The notes below the pieces were generated by a model, which searched no databases, had not been told where the DNA came from, and saw nothing but the letters and a program-made list of their open reading frames with translations. A stretch of DNA of 64,000 nt from Neptuniibacter pectenicola. GTDB lineage: Bacteria; Pseudomonadota; Gammaproteobacteria; Pseudomonadales; Balneatricaceae. Where the stretch lies: contig NZ_LUTS01000002.1 of the NCBI RefSeq assembly GCF_001597735.1, positions 310,001-374,000 of the forward strand. The letters are read 5' to 3'. This document shows, in pieces, positions 7,200-16,344 of the stretch (positions are counted from its first letter, which is position 1; the number at the start of each line of letters is the position of its first letter). A program made the translations under genes and the position numbers.

Positions 7200-8941
7200 T
7201 GTTGTCTTTCCTGAATAAAAAAACAGCGGGAAAAGGAATTCTTGTTCTTAAGGTGAACGGTTTTGATCTAAAGGCGACCGTGATTAACGGTAGTCGTAAT
7301 GAGTTGAAAGTAACGGTCTCTGTTACATCACATAAAGTTGAGCCTGATGCTGCATTGAAAGATGTCTTTGAGCAGCTGCAAAACGTACTGGGTAAAAATA
7401 TACCGAGTAATGTTCTATTACTGCATATTAGTGCGATCTCTGGCCTGGTTGAAGTCACCGACAGTTTTGATTCCGCAGACAGCAGTAATTTGTTGGAAAT
7501 GCTGCGCTGGGAGATGGAGGGTATTGTTGCGTCTCAATCTCCCCATTGGGATTTAGGCTGGCTGTTGATGGGACGTGGGTATATTAGCGCTGCTCAACGT
7601 GAAGAGCTGATTGTTTTAGCCATGGAAGAAAAGCAGCGCACGCACCAGACGGGCGATCCAAGCCCAATGCGGTTTGGTGAGGTCGCCATGCGTGAACAGA
7701 TGGTGTCAAGAGAACAGATTGCTGAGTGTTTACATATTCAGCAAAAACTACAGCTTTCGGACCAGCGATTACTGACCCAGTGGCGTCCACAAGTAACCCC
7801 GTCGGCGGATGACAGCGATCTGTCTGGTAGCCGTGATATGGCGAATAAGTATCTGTGTACGGCCATGCCGATTGTACAACATCAGCAGTGGTTGGATGCG
7901 GTCAAAAAAATCAGTGGGTCAAATGGCATTCCGCGCCTAAATTTAAGACAGGTTTACCCTTTTGCGGGCTCAACCATCCCCTTAATTGGCGATAGCTCCG
8001 AGACGATTTTATTGACTGAATTTCATCAAGCGTATGTGTTATGTGCCGTGCTGTCGAATCACAGTGTTATCGATACGGTCATGATTAAGTGTTCCGGTAA
8101 GCAGTTAGATATTACAGCGGTTGCTGATGTTATGGGGCAGGGTGCGTTTGTTGATATCGAGCGCTGGGTCGTGGCGGATGTTGATCAGGTTTATGCGGAG
8201 CAGATTGAATATCTTGAATCGGTATTTCAGCTTACCCCAGAGCCGTTAGCGCGTCACACCTCACTTGATGTAGCAGAAGGGAGTGAGGCTCTTTTATGTG
8301 AGTTGGGTGCCGTACAGCACTTTTTGGGGCTTTCGCCATTGTTGGTTACACCACTAGCCGGGATGCCCCCGCCTGATCCTTTTTATCGTAGCCCGCGTTT
8401 TAAGGTTGCTATGGCCTTGCTAGCTGTTCCTCTGTTTATTGCTTCTTATGAGGGGTATTACTATTGGAAACTTGAACAGCTAACCCAGCAGTTGGTTGCA
8501 AAAGAGGAGCAATTAAATCGTTTTAAAGCCTCTAAGAAAGAGCAGCGTAAAGAGTACGGTGAGGCACAGAAGAACATTGCGTTGTATGAAGAAAAACAGA
8601 AAGACCTAGGGCTCCTTCAATCGGAAAAACAGTTAGTGGAACAGGTTATCGTCAAGCGCCAATCCTTTATGTCGCGTTTGCTGCCGGTACTGTCAGAAAG
8701 CATTAATGATGGTGTTGTGTTAGAGAGCATAAAAGAGAATCAGTGGTATGAGTTCTCGTTGACAGGGAAAGCGGTCGACCAAGCCAGTATTGATGATTTT
8801 AATCAGGTGTTATCTATCAGCTTAGAATCACTGCATATGTATATCGATAAAAGCCCGAGTAACTTCAGCGGTGATGCTGCACGGATGCAGAACGGTGTTT
8901 ATGCGTTTGAGTTTTTGCTTAAACGTCAGGAGGCTCAATAA
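7199..8941 (+). CDS. GspL/PilM-PilN-like assembly protein with inserted MshEN-like module
   Basis: Inner-membrane assembly protein of 580 residues. Residues 1-110 and about 215-390 look like a split actin-like PilM/GspL cytoplasmic domain. One membrane helix follows (about 402-418), then a coiled coil and a PilN-like periplasmic domain to the C terminus, so PilM and PilN functions appear fused as in GspL. Residues about 118-187 are extra: LGWLLMGRGYISAAQ followed by RFGEVAMREQMVSREQI repeats the RLG-x2-L-x3-G-I-x3-Q pattern of the two halves of MshEN domains. Those domains normally sit at the N terminus of GspE/PilB-type ATPases and in some cases bind cyclic di-GMP. The module could carry a nucleotide signal to the platform; ligand binding is inference. 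Confidence 0.8.
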   Translation: MLSFLNKKTAGKGILVLKVNGFDLKATVINGSRNELKVTVSVTSHKVEPDAALKDVFEQLQNVLGKNIPSNVLLLHISAISGLVEVTDSFDSADSSNLLEMLRWEMEGIVASQSPHWDLGWLLMGRGYISAAQREELIVLAMEEKQRTHQTGDPSPMRFGEVAMREQMVSREQIAECLHIQQKLQLSDQRLLTQWRPQVTPSADDSDLSGSRDMANKYLCTAMPIVQHQQWLDAVKKISGSNGIPRLNLRQVYPFAGSTIPLIGDSSETILLTEFHQAYVLCAVLSNHSVIDTVMIKCSGKQLDITAVADVMGQGAFVDIERWVVADVDQVYAEQIEYLESVFQLTPEPLARHTSLDVAEGSEALLCELGAVQHFLGLSPLLVTPLAGMPPPDPFYRSPRFKVAMALLAVPLFIASYEGYYYWKLEQLTQQLVAKEEQLNRFKASKKEQRKEYGEAQKNIALYEEKQKDLGLLQSEKQLVEQVIVKRQSFMSRLLPVLSESINDGVVLESIKENQWYEFSLTGKAVDQASIDDFNQVLSISLESLHMYIDKSPSNFSGDAARMQNGVYAFEFLLKRQEAQ

Positions 8942-9579
8942 TGATGACTGCGTTTGCGGCAATGGCTCCCCGAGAGAAAATATTACTTCTGGCTCTGTGT
9001 TTGGTGTTGGTTGTTGGCGGCTACCTTTTTACACGTGGGGCTGAGTTAAATACTCAGGTGCTGATTTTAGATGATCAGCTGACCTCCATGGATAAAAAGC
9101 TTTCGAAAGAGCGAAAAAACACTAAAAGTAAGGCGCTGCCGGAGCTGGATGGTAAGTCGATTCGCACTAAAGATGTTAAAAAACTTGAACGCTTAATTGA
9201 AGAAGAGCAGGCGCTGCTGTCGGGCTTTGGCCACGTGTTTGTCGACCTACGCGATAAAACTCAAGTGGCCAAATTAGTCGGAGAGGTTAACCGCAATGCC
9301 AAAGACAATAACCTTCAATTACTGTCTAAAGTGCAAAGTGAGGCAAACCTTATGCAATTTGTCTCTAAAAAGGCAAGAAAAACGGCGGCCTCCTCTTTGA
9401 ATAGACCCCTGTATGAGCTTCATTTACAAGGCGGCTACAGCGCGTTGTATGGTTTTATTCAAAAGTTATCTACGCTGGAATTTTCTGTTGTGCCTATCAA
9501 AATCCAGGTTAGCAGAACGGAGCGCACAGCCATCGGTGGTGGACGTGTTTTAGATATTCAAATAACACTGGCCTTGTAA
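8941..9579 (+). CDS. PilO/GspM-like assembly protein
   Basis: A 212-residue bitopic inner-membrane protein: short cytoplasmic start, one membrane helix at about 14-31, a charged coiled-coil region (about 35-95), then a compact periplasmic domain. The C-terminal pattern PLYELHLQGGYSALYGFIQ followed by a beta strand is typical of PilO/GspM ferredoxin-like folds. It overlaps its neighbours by one base on each side (TAATG junctions). It is expected to dimerise with the periplasmic part of the GspL-like protein upstream. Confidence 0.78.
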   Translation: MMTAFAAMAPREKILLLALCLVLVVGGYLFTRGAELNTQVLILDDQLTSMDKKLSKERKNTKSKALPELDGKSIRTKDVKKLERLIEEEQALLSGFGHVFVDLRDKTQVAKLVGEVNRNAKDNNLQLLSKVQSEANLMQFVSKKARKTAASSLNRPLYELHLQGGYSALYGFIQKLSTLEFSVVPIKIQVSRTERTAIGGGRVLDIQITLAL

Positions 9580-10667
9580 TGAATAGTCATTCCTATACAC
9601 AGCAGTTCGAAACGCTATTGGCTTGTATGTTGGCGCAGGGCGCTTCTGATATGCATGGCTCTGTTAATGTTGCTCCTGTGTTACGTATTCAGGGGGATTT
9701 GGTCGAGCAAGTGCAGTTGCCCGTTTTAGAAAAACATACCCTATTAGGGATGGCTGAAGCGATCTTATCGGTAGAGCAGTTTGAGCATCTAACCCACCAA
9801 CGTAGCTGTGATTTAGGTTATAGCAACCAAAACGGTGAAAGGTTCCGCTTAAATTTTTATTTTGAACGGGGCAACTTAGCCTTTGCCGCACGGGCATTGA
9901 ACAATGCTTTTTGTACGTTTGAGGAGTTAGGTCTGCCCGCGCAGTTAGCGGTGATCGCCGGCCAAAAAGATGGTCTGGTTTTGGTGACGGGCACAACAGG
10001 TAGTGGTAAATCCACGACCTTAGCGAGCATGATCAATAAGATAAATGAAGAACGTGCGTGTCACATTTTAACGATTGAAGACCCCATCGAGTTTGTTCAC
10101 ACGAATAAAAAAGCGGTGGTACACCAGCGGGAAGTCGGGGAAGACGTTCTATCCTTTGCCGACGCTATTCGCAGTGCCATGCGAGAAGACCCTGATGTGA
10201 TGTTATTGGGCGAAATGCGTGACCTTGAAACGATGCACGCCGCTATTACGGCTGCGGAGACGGGCCACCTTGTATTTGCGACCTTGCATACCAATGATGC
10301 CGTGGGAGTGATTGATCGTCTGGTGGGGATGTTCCCCGGTGATTTGCAAAACACGGTGCGTCAGCAGCTATCGATGAGTTTACGTGCTGTTGTTACGCAA
10401 ACCCTTGTGCAATCAGCTGATGGTGTAGGGCGTATACCGGTTAATGAGATTTTAATGGTTAACCCTGCTGTTTCTAATCTTATTCGTGAGCAAAATTCGT
10501 CACAGATTCGTTCTGTGATGGAAACTGGGCGGGCACAAGGTAATCAAACCCTTGAATATGCGTTGGCATTACGGGTTAAAAGTAAGTTGATTACGCGTGA
10601 GAAAGCCTTGCAGTTAACCTCTAGAAAAGAGCAGTTTGAAAACGCGCTCAAGGTGTTAAATAGGTAG
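9579..10667 (+). CDS. PilT-like retraction ATPase
   Basis: Hexameric cytoplasmic ATPase of the PilT/PilU class, 362 residues, the usual PilT length. It has Walker A GTTGSGKST at 138-146, an Asp box IEDPIEFVH at 166-174, Walker B DPDVMLLGEMRD at 205-215, the His box HLVFATLHTND at 230-240, and a C-terminal SNLIRE motif matching the AIRNLIRE element needed for PilT function. PilT proteins power filament disassembly and retraction. Such an ATPase is not part of standard type II secretion operons, so its place between the PilO-like and GspE-like genes is informative. A sister paralogue such as PilU cannot be excluded. Confidence 0.9.
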   Translation: MNSHSYTQQFETLLACMLAQGASDMHGSVNVAPVLRIQGDLVEQVQLPVLEKHTLLGMAEAILSVEQFEHLTHQRSCDLGYSNQNGERFRLNFYFERGNLAFAARALNNAFCTFEELGLPAQLAVIAGQKDGLVLVTGTTGSGKSTTLASMINKINEERACHILTIEDPIEFVHTNKKAVVHQREVGEDVLSFADAIRSAMREDPDVMLLGEMRDLETMHAAITAAETGHLVFATLHTNDAVGVIDRLVGMFPGDLQNTVRQQLSMSLRAVVTQTLVQSADGVGRIPVNEILMVNPAVSNLIREQNSSQIRSVMETGRAQGNQTLEYALALRVKSKLITREKALQLTSRKEQFENALKVLNR

Positions 10668-10671
10668 CGCT

Positions 10672-12300
10672 ATGAGCATTCGAGGAAAAGGGCTGCTTGA
10701 GGCAGCGATTAATCAAGGTTTAATAACGGCTGAGCAGCAAGCGGATGCGCGCTTAATGGCCCGTCGTTTTAAGTTGGATGATGTAACCGCGCTTTGCTAC
10801 CAGCAGCGGTTATCCCTGAGCAGTTTTTATCATGCCTATGCGAGTGAGCGTGATATGTTGTTTGTGCGCGCGTCTCAGGTTCGTATACATAGAAAACAAC
10901 TGAAATTAATCCCCCAGAGTTTTATTACGCAGTTCCGTATTTTACCGATTGAGCTGGTGAGTGATGAGCAAGAGGTGATTTATGTGGTTACCGACTCGCC
11001 TGAAAATCCAGCCTTAGAAAAGCAACTTCAACGGATCTTTAAAACCGATATTAAATTATGCGTCACTGATCCTGAAACGTTTGAAAGTTGCTTACGCATA
11101 GATTTAGAGATCCATACCCCCGAGACCGGTTTTGATGCGGTGGATGCGTTTAAACAGTTGTTAAATGCAGCCTATATGCACCGAGCATCTGATATTCATA
11201 TCGAGCCGCAAACTGACCATTACCTCATTCGTCTTCGTATTGATGGCCGCTTGCAGCAGTTTGGTAAACGGTTTTCCTTGGCCGAAGGCAGCTCACTGGT
11301 AAGCCGAATTAAAGTGATGTCCCATCTGGATATTGCGGAAACGCGTATGCCTCAGGATGGCGGTGCGGATTATGTAACGCCGGTAAATATCGAATTTGAA
11401 ATGAGGGTCGCAACCGCACCTACGAAGCACGGAGAGCGCGTCACCCTGCGATTATTAGGCACTGACAATCAGCTCTTAACGTTAACGCAACTGGGAATGT
11501 CATCCGAAAGCTTACGTCAGTTTAGTCGCGTGATCGCGCAACCCCACGGTATTGTGCTTATCACCGGCCCAACCGGTAGTGGTAAATCGACCACACTCTA
11601 TGCCGCATTAACGCAGCTTAAGTCAGAAAGTACCAATATACTCACGGCGGAAGACCCTGTGGAGATGGTGGTTGAAGGCGTTTCTCAAGTACAGATGAAT
11701 GCCAAAGTAAACTTTGCTTCCGCGTTACGTAGTTTTTTACGCCATGATCCCGATGTGATTATGGTGGGGGAGATACGTGATGTGGAAACAGCAGAGATCG
11801 CGCTTAAAGCTGCGACAACCGGTCATATGGTACTGTCCACTCTGCATACAAACTCCGCCATTGCCAGTGTGACACGATTGAAAAATATCGGTTTAGAACC
11901 CTTTATGATCGCCTCCAGCTTGCAAGGAATTGTTGCGCAGCGTTTGGCGAGAAAGCTATGCCAACATTGTAAATTGGAGATGGAAGCTGATTTTGCTGAA
12001 CTGGATTCTCTTGGCTTAGACAGCGATCAAACCGTTATGCTTTCCCACCCTCAAGGGTGTTCATTGTGTGACGGAACGGGTTTTAAAGGGCGTATAGCGT
12101 TGTTTGAAACCTTATGGGTGGATGATCCACTTCGTGAGTTGATCACACAGGGCGCTGACGAACAGAAATTACGTCAACATGCGCAATATTATGTCAGCCT
12201 CGCCCATGATGGGTGTGAGAAAGTTATTCAGGGGCTCACCACCTTAGATGAACTTAAGCACTTAGGGTTAGTAAATCAGTTAGTGGAGGCGGCTAGATGA
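10672..12300 (+). CDS. GspE/PilB-like assembly ATPase
   Basis: Filament extension ATPase of 542 residues. The N-terminal domain (GKGLLEAAINQGLITAEQQ at 6-24) is the T2SSE_N/MshEN type. ASDIHIEP at 172-179 and RIDGRL at 189-194 mark the second N-terminal domain. Walker A GPTGSGKSTT is at 299-308, Walker B DPDVIMVGEIRD at 359-370 and the His box STLHTN at 389-394. Four cysteines (430, 433, 463, 466) form the zinc-binding C-terminal subdomain found in GspE and PilB. It starts 4 bp after the PilT-like gene and its stop overlaps the platform gene (ATGA). Confidence 0.93.
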   Translation: MSIRGKGLLEAAINQGLITAEQQADARLMARRFKLDDVTALCYQQRLSLSSFYHAYASERDMLFVRASQVRIHRKQLKLIPQSFITQFRILPIELVSDEQEVIYVVTDSPENPALEKQLQRIFKTDIKLCVTDPETFESCLRIDLEIHTPETGFDAVDAFKQLLNAAYMHRASDIHIEPQTDHYLIRLRIDGRLQQFGKRFSLAEGSSLVSRIKVMSHLDIAETRMPQDGGADYVTPVNIEFEMRVATAPTKHGERVTLRLLGTDNQLLTLTQLGMSSESLRQFSRVIAQPHGIVLITGPTGSGKSTTLYAALTQLKSESTNILTAEDPVEMVVEGVSQVQMNAKVNFASALRSFLRHDPDVIMVGEIRDVETAEIALKAATTGHMVLSTLHTNSAIASVTRLKNIGLEPFMIASSLQGIVAQRLARKLCQHCKLEMEADFAELDSLGLDSDQTVMLSHPQGCSLCDGTGFKGRIALFETLWVDDPLRELITQGADEQKLRQHAQYYVSLAHDGCEKVIQGLTTLDELKHLGLVNQLVEAAR

Positions 12301-13511
12301 AGTTCTCCTATAACGGCATCAGTACCTCAGGCGAAGCCCGTAGCGGCAGTATTTCAGCGGTCGACCATGATGCAGCCATTGCCAAGTTACAGCAAAAAGG
12401 GATCTATATTACTGACATTCGTGAAAGCGCATCGAAACAGGGAAAAGCGCAACCTAGTGTGGGTTTATGGGATGAGATAAGTGCGTTTTTACCGATTAAA
12501 AATTCACAAAAAATCTTTTTCTTCCGACAGTTTGCATTAATGCTTCGCTCGGGGCTTTCCGTGTCAGAAGGCTTGGATATTTTGCGTGGCATACAGCGTG
12601 GAGGTATGCGCCGAATCATCGATGATATGAATGACCATATCAGTGCGGGTCGATCGTTTTCACAAGCGATGGAAAAACATGAAGGGGTGTTCACACCTTT
12701 AGCCTTACATATGATCCGTAGTGCTGAAGCCAGTGGTGAACTTGAGCCGGCACTAGTGCGTATTGCCGATTTTATGGAGCGACAGGCGGAGATTAAAAGT
12801 CAATTAATCTCAACCATGACCTACCCTGCGGTGGTGTTACTCATGACGGTAGGTGTATTTGTGTTTTTGATGACGACCGTTATCCCTAAATTTGCGGCAT
12901 TCTTTGAAAAAACAGGGCGTATCCCGCCGACTGAAATGCTACAAATGATAGGTATTTCAAGTTTTATCCACCAATATTGGTGGCTCATTATTGTCGTTCT
13001 GACGGTGATATCCATCTCGATCTACCTTGTGTATAAACACCCGAAAGGGCGGCTATGGATCGATTTTATTTTATTAAAAACGCCTCTTATCGGTTCAATG
13101 ATTTCGGCAACGGCGATGTCCCAAGTTACGTGGGGTTTAACCAGTATGCTCCAGAGCGGCATATCGGTTGTGCAGTCGTTGCAGATTATCAGTTCGTTAA
13201 TTAGTAACAAGGTGATTGCACGGGATATCTCTCAAGCTGCAGATGATATTTTGTGCGGTGATGATATGGGGAAAAGTTTTCGTAAACCCTATATCGAAGG
13301 GCTGATTCAAGAGATGACGTTAGTGGGTGAGCGTACCGGTAATATGGTGCAAGTAATGGAAGATGCTGGCGGTTTTTATGAAGAGCGTGTGCGTTCTATT
13401 ACTAAGGCCTTAGCTGGCGCAATGGAGCCTATATCAATTTTATTGATCGGTGGTGTTGTTGGGTATGTCTATTATGGCTTCTTTAAATCAATGTTTGCTG
13501 TATCAGGTTAG
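12297..13511 (+). CDS. GspF/PilC-like inner-membrane platform protein
   Basis: Polytopic platform protein, 404 residues, close to the family norm. It has two T2SSF repeats: one with FFRQFALMLRSGLSVSEGL (about 75-93) and one starting near MSQVTWGLTSMLQSGISV (about 270). Membrane segments lie at about 178-200, 220-240 and 378-398. It couples the assembly ATPase to filament growth. The ATG overlaps the ATPase stop. Upstream, a short soluble domain (MKFSYNGISTSGEARSGSI) matches the usual start of GspF/PilC proteins. Confidence 0.93.
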   Translation: MKFSYNGISTSGEARSGSISAVDHDAAIAKLQQKGIYITDIRESASKQGKAQPSVGLWDEISAFLPIKNSQKIFFFRQFALMLRSGLSVSEGLDILRGIQRGGMRRIIDDMNDHISAGRSFSQAMEKHEGVFTPLALHMIRSAEASGELEPALVRIADFMERQAEIKSQLISTMTYPAVVLLMTVGVFVFLMTTVIPKFAAFFEKTGRIPPTEMLQMIGISSFIHQYWWLIIVVLTVISISIYLVYKHPKGRLWIDFILLKTPLIGSMISATAMSQVTWGLTSMLQSGISVVQSLQIISSLISNKVIARDISQAADDILCGDDMGKSFRKPYIEGLIQEMTLVGERTGNMVQVMEDAGGFYEERVRSITKALAGAMEPISILLIGGVVGYVYYGFFKSMFAVSG

Positions 13512-13517
13512 GTGCTT

Positions 13518-13925
13518 ATGAATTGGTTTGTTTTGTTAATGACGCTGGTTTGTTTTAACACAGTGCATGCGGCAGAGGTTCTTGTTATGAGAGATCCCTT
13601 TAGTGCGCCGCAAACACTGCAAAATACAGATGAAGCGGGTGGCGTTAATGGACTACTTAATGCGTTTGGACGTGGTTTTCGTAGTACGCCCGATGATGTA
13701 AAGGTGCCAGCACTGCTGTTCAAAGGCTATGTGGACAGAGGGGCAAACCTGCCACCGATGGCATTGATCCAGATTGCGGGCAGCCGTGTGCATATGGTTA
13801 AAGAGGGGGATGAGATTAATATTGATCCAACCAACCCCAGACATGCAATCAGAATTACAAAGATATCTCGGTTAAGCCTCACGATTGAGGCTGGGACTTT
13901 AGGGCAGATGAAGGTGCTTCGCTAA
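13518..13925 (+). CDS. PilP/GspC-like periplasmic connector
   Basis: A 135-residue protein with an N-terminal signal peptide or anchor (hydrophobic to about residue 19, HAAEV). A RDPFSAP motif, common near the start of PilP/MshK-type proteins, follows, and then a small beta-rich domain resembling the GspC homology region or PilP. Such proteins link the inner-membrane complex to the N0 domain of the secretin. ATG 13518 has an AGG site close upstream; GTG 13512 would add two residues. The stop overlaps the secretin ATG. It lacks the lipoprotein box expected of classical PilP. Confidence 0.75.
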   Translation: MNWFVLLMTLVCFNTVHAAEVLVMRDPFSAPQTLQNTDEAGGVNGLLNAFGRGFRSTPDDVKVPALLFKGYVDRGANLPPMALIQIAGSRVHMVKEGDEINIDPTNPRHAIRITKISRLSLTIEAGTLGQMKVLR

Positions 13926-15736
13926 TGGGTAATATGTTTAAAAAAATAGTGTTGGGCTTAGTGCCCTTTGCCTTCGCTTGTTATGCTTCTGCGGCTGCGA
14001 CGATTTCCGAAATAGAGTTTTCAGAAACACGGCTGGGGGATGTGGTTAGGGTCCTATCTGAGTTATCACAATCAAATATTATTGCCACGCCCAGTGCGAT
14101 CAATAAAAGTATCACTATACACCTTAAAAATGTTTCGGAGATTGATGCAATTAAGTCGATCTGCCGAATTAGTGATCTGTGGTACCGCTATGATGAGGAT
14201 ACCCGTACTTACCGTATTATGGGGCGTGAAGAGTACACCCGCGACCTTGTTGTACGAGAGAGCCAACGGATTGAGGTATTTAGATTACGTAATGCGAATG
14301 TGCAAATTGTTGCCCAAGCGATTGAAGATCTTTATGGCGACCGTGTCGAGTTATCGCTAGGTATTGAAGCAGGGCAGTCCACATCGACATCGAGCCGAAG
14401 CAGCAGTCGTTCAAATAGCACATCCGGTCGATCTTCAAGCCGATCTTCAAGCAATTCGTCACAGCAACGCTATGGTAGTAATGGCGATGCGAATACGTCG
14501 GATTTTTCGGTGGCACAGATCGAACAGCTAACAAGGGAAGGTACCGGCAGCAGTGTGGTGCCATTAGATCCTAATAAAATTCAAGCGGTTACCTTACAGC
14601 CTCAGCCGATCTATGTAACCGTGAATAACGAGCATAATATGATTATCGCTCGAACAGATGATGATAAAGTGCTGACCTCCATAGCTAGTTTAGTCAAGCA
14701 GATGGACATTCCTGTTCCCCAAGTGATGTTGGAAATGAAGATCCTCAGCATCTCGTTGGGCGAAGATTTTAACTCTATCTTTAATTTCGAATTGGCCCCT
14801 TTTGGTAGCAATGATTCACTAACACCGACCTCGTTTGGTAATAATGGCCTCTTAAATTCAGGCTCATTCCTTTACGAATATCTGAATGACCGTTTACGCG
14901 CCAATATTGAGTTTCTTGAAGAAAATAAGCGTTTAAAAGTACTCTCCAATCCGATGGTCTTGGCGTCTAATCATCGAGAGGCTGACCTCTTTATTGGTGA
15001 AGAAAATATTATGACGCGTGGTTTTACATATAACCCAGCGACAATAGACAGCGGCGTTGTTATCTCGCCGGCTTATATTGAGACGCAAACGGAACTCAGA
15101 GAGATCGGTATCTCGTTAAAGATTACGCCGCGTATTAACTCAGATGGTTCTGTCTTATTAGATTTAGAGCAAGAGAGCTCAACCTTGAATCCGGGCGGTG
15201 GAACCGTGCCTGTGACGGATGGTACAGGTAATGTGGTAAACCTTTCGATAGATACAATTAACACCTCTCGGTTAAGAGGGATTGTTGCCGCTCAAAATGG
15301 TTTGACGGTGGCGGTGGGTGGTTTAATCCGCTCGACGGTTTCAAACAACGAACGTAAGGTTCCCTTTTTAGGCGATGTACCTGTTTTAGGTGCGGCTTTC
15401 CGTAGTACGATTGAAGAGGAAGAGGAAACTGAAATGGTGTTGTTAATTACTCCGCGTATTTTGAATACCCCCTCGAGTAGCCAAGAGTTAGAAAGAAGTA
15501 ATAACCGTTTTTATCAGCAGTATAATCAGGGCTTTCCTGCGCTGAAGGAGAAGGAAAAACGCTTTTTTAAAGAGGAAAAGAAAGCACTAAGCGTACCGAC
15601 TCCACAACCTGCGCCGTTACCAAGGGCAACCTCTAATGCAGAGTACACGCCGGAACCCGCGGAGCCGTTAAAGCAACCGAATGCTACAGAGAAATGGTGG
15701 GATGCCACCGATGCGGTTATGTTTGATGCAGGTTAA
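13925..15736 (+). CDS. Secretin of the type IV filament system (GspD/MshL/PilQ-like)
   Basis: Outer-membrane multimeric channel, 603 residues. A signal peptide (cut near ASA/AAT, residue 23) precedes an N0/STN-like domain (about 27-100) and an N1-like domain. A Ser/Arg-rich low-complexity linker (about 150-185) is followed by the C-terminal secretin domain, with NPMVLASNHREADLFIGEE, VAVGGLI and KVPFLGDVPVLGAAF near 465-500. The TPRILN strand closes the barrel. The C-terminal 90 residues are charged and proline-rich. No separate pilotin gene is seen. It ends the operon and is followed by a strong terminator. Confidence 0.93.
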   Translation: MGNMFKKIVLGLVPFAFACYASAAATISEIEFSETRLGDVVRVLSELSQSNIIATPSAINKSITIHLKNVSEIDAIKSICRISDLWYRYDEDTRTYRIMGREEYTRDLVVRESQRIEVFRLRNANVQIVAQAIEDLYGDRVELSLGIEAGQSTSTSSRSSSRSNSTSGRSSSRSSSNSSQQRYGSNGDANTSDFSVAQIEQLTREGTGSSVVPLDPNKIQAVTLQPQPIYVTVNNEHNMIIARTDDDKVLTSIASLVKQMDIPVPQVMLEMKILSISLGEDFNSIFNFELAPFGSNDSLTPTSFGNNGLLNSGSFLYEYLNDRLRANIEFLEENKRLKVLSNPMVLASNHREADLFIGEENIMTRGFTYNPATIDSGVVISPAYIETQTELREIGISLKITPRINSDGSVLLDLEQESSTLNPGGGTVPVTDGTGNVVNLSIDTINTSRLRGIVAAQNGLTVAVGGLIRSTVSNNERKVPFLGDVPVLGAAFRSTIEEEEETEMVLLITPRILNTPSSSQELERSNNRFYQQYNQGFPALKEKEKRFFKEEKKALSVPTPQPAPLPRATSNAEYTPEPAEPLKQPNATEKWWDATDAVMFDAG

Positions 15737-15753
15737 GCCTCTGTGTTAAATAT

Positions 15754-15788
15754 AAAAAGCGAGTCGCTCGTGATACGACTCGCTTTTT
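15754..15788. terminator. Bidirectional terminator between secretin and hugZ
   Basis: AAAAAGCGAGTCG and CGACTCGCTTTTT form a perfect 13-bp stem with a 9-base loop, with T-runs on both strands. It terminates the rightward filament operon and the leftward heme-use genes. Confidence 0.92.
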
Positions 15789-15810
15789 TAGGCGGCGTTC
15801 TCAAATAGGG

Positions 15811-16335
15811 CTAGGCTGCATCCCTTTTTGTATGTCCGCCCGTCATATGCTGAACCTCACTACCGGTTAGCCCCTCTCCCGCCAAGGTATAAGCTTTACC
15901 AAAACCTTTAACATAGCGCCCACCTGTGGGGGTTAACTTAAAGAGTTTAAAGTCAGATAGTTGGCTGAGTTTATTGATTCTGTCCCCATGCCGTTCAGCC
16001 AGTGTATTAATACCCAAGGTCCAATTTTCATTGTCATAGCTTAATAGCTCAGCGTTTATCGAGTAGTTAATCCGCTTACGGGCAAACAGTTCTTTTGCAT
16101 CATCTTCGTCCTGAATAATCAGTACCGACGCCGCTGAGTTTTCTTGCAGATTTGTGGCGTGTACGGCCATTTCACTCAGCAAAACATATAAACAATCATC
16201 GCCGATTGCGAACGGTGAGTATGACGCATAAGGCTCACCATTTTTTCCAGATGTCGCCAGCTGTAGGCTTTTACGACTGTTGATAAAGGTTAAGACCTCT
16301 TCTTGCACGCGGGTTTGTAGTGAGTCTTTATTCAT
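15811..16335 (-). CDS. hugZ: HugZ/HutZ-type heme utilization protein
   Basis: Cytoplasmic protein of 174 residues with the split-barrel fold of pyridoxamine-phosphate-oxidase-like proteins. HugZ and HutZ bind heme and degrade it in a heme-oxygenase-like reaction to release iron. The N-terminal half has SRKSLQLATSGKNGEPYASYSP, and the C terminus has GRYVKGFGKAYTL with a histidine-bearing tail (HMTGGHTK) as in HutZ. It sits 9 bp after hutX and in the same direction as the heme receptor gene, so the three form one unit. Confidence 0.85.
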   Translation of the reverse strand: MNKDSLQTRVQEEVLTFINSRKSLQLATSGKNGEPYASYSPFAIGDDCLYVLLSEMAVHATNLQENSAASVLIIQDEDDAKELFARKRINYSINAELLSYDNENWTLGINTLAERHGDRINKLSQLSDFKLFKLTPTGGRYVKGFGKAYTLAGEGLTGSEVQHMTGGHTKRDAA

Positions 16336-16344
16336 GGGGCATTC

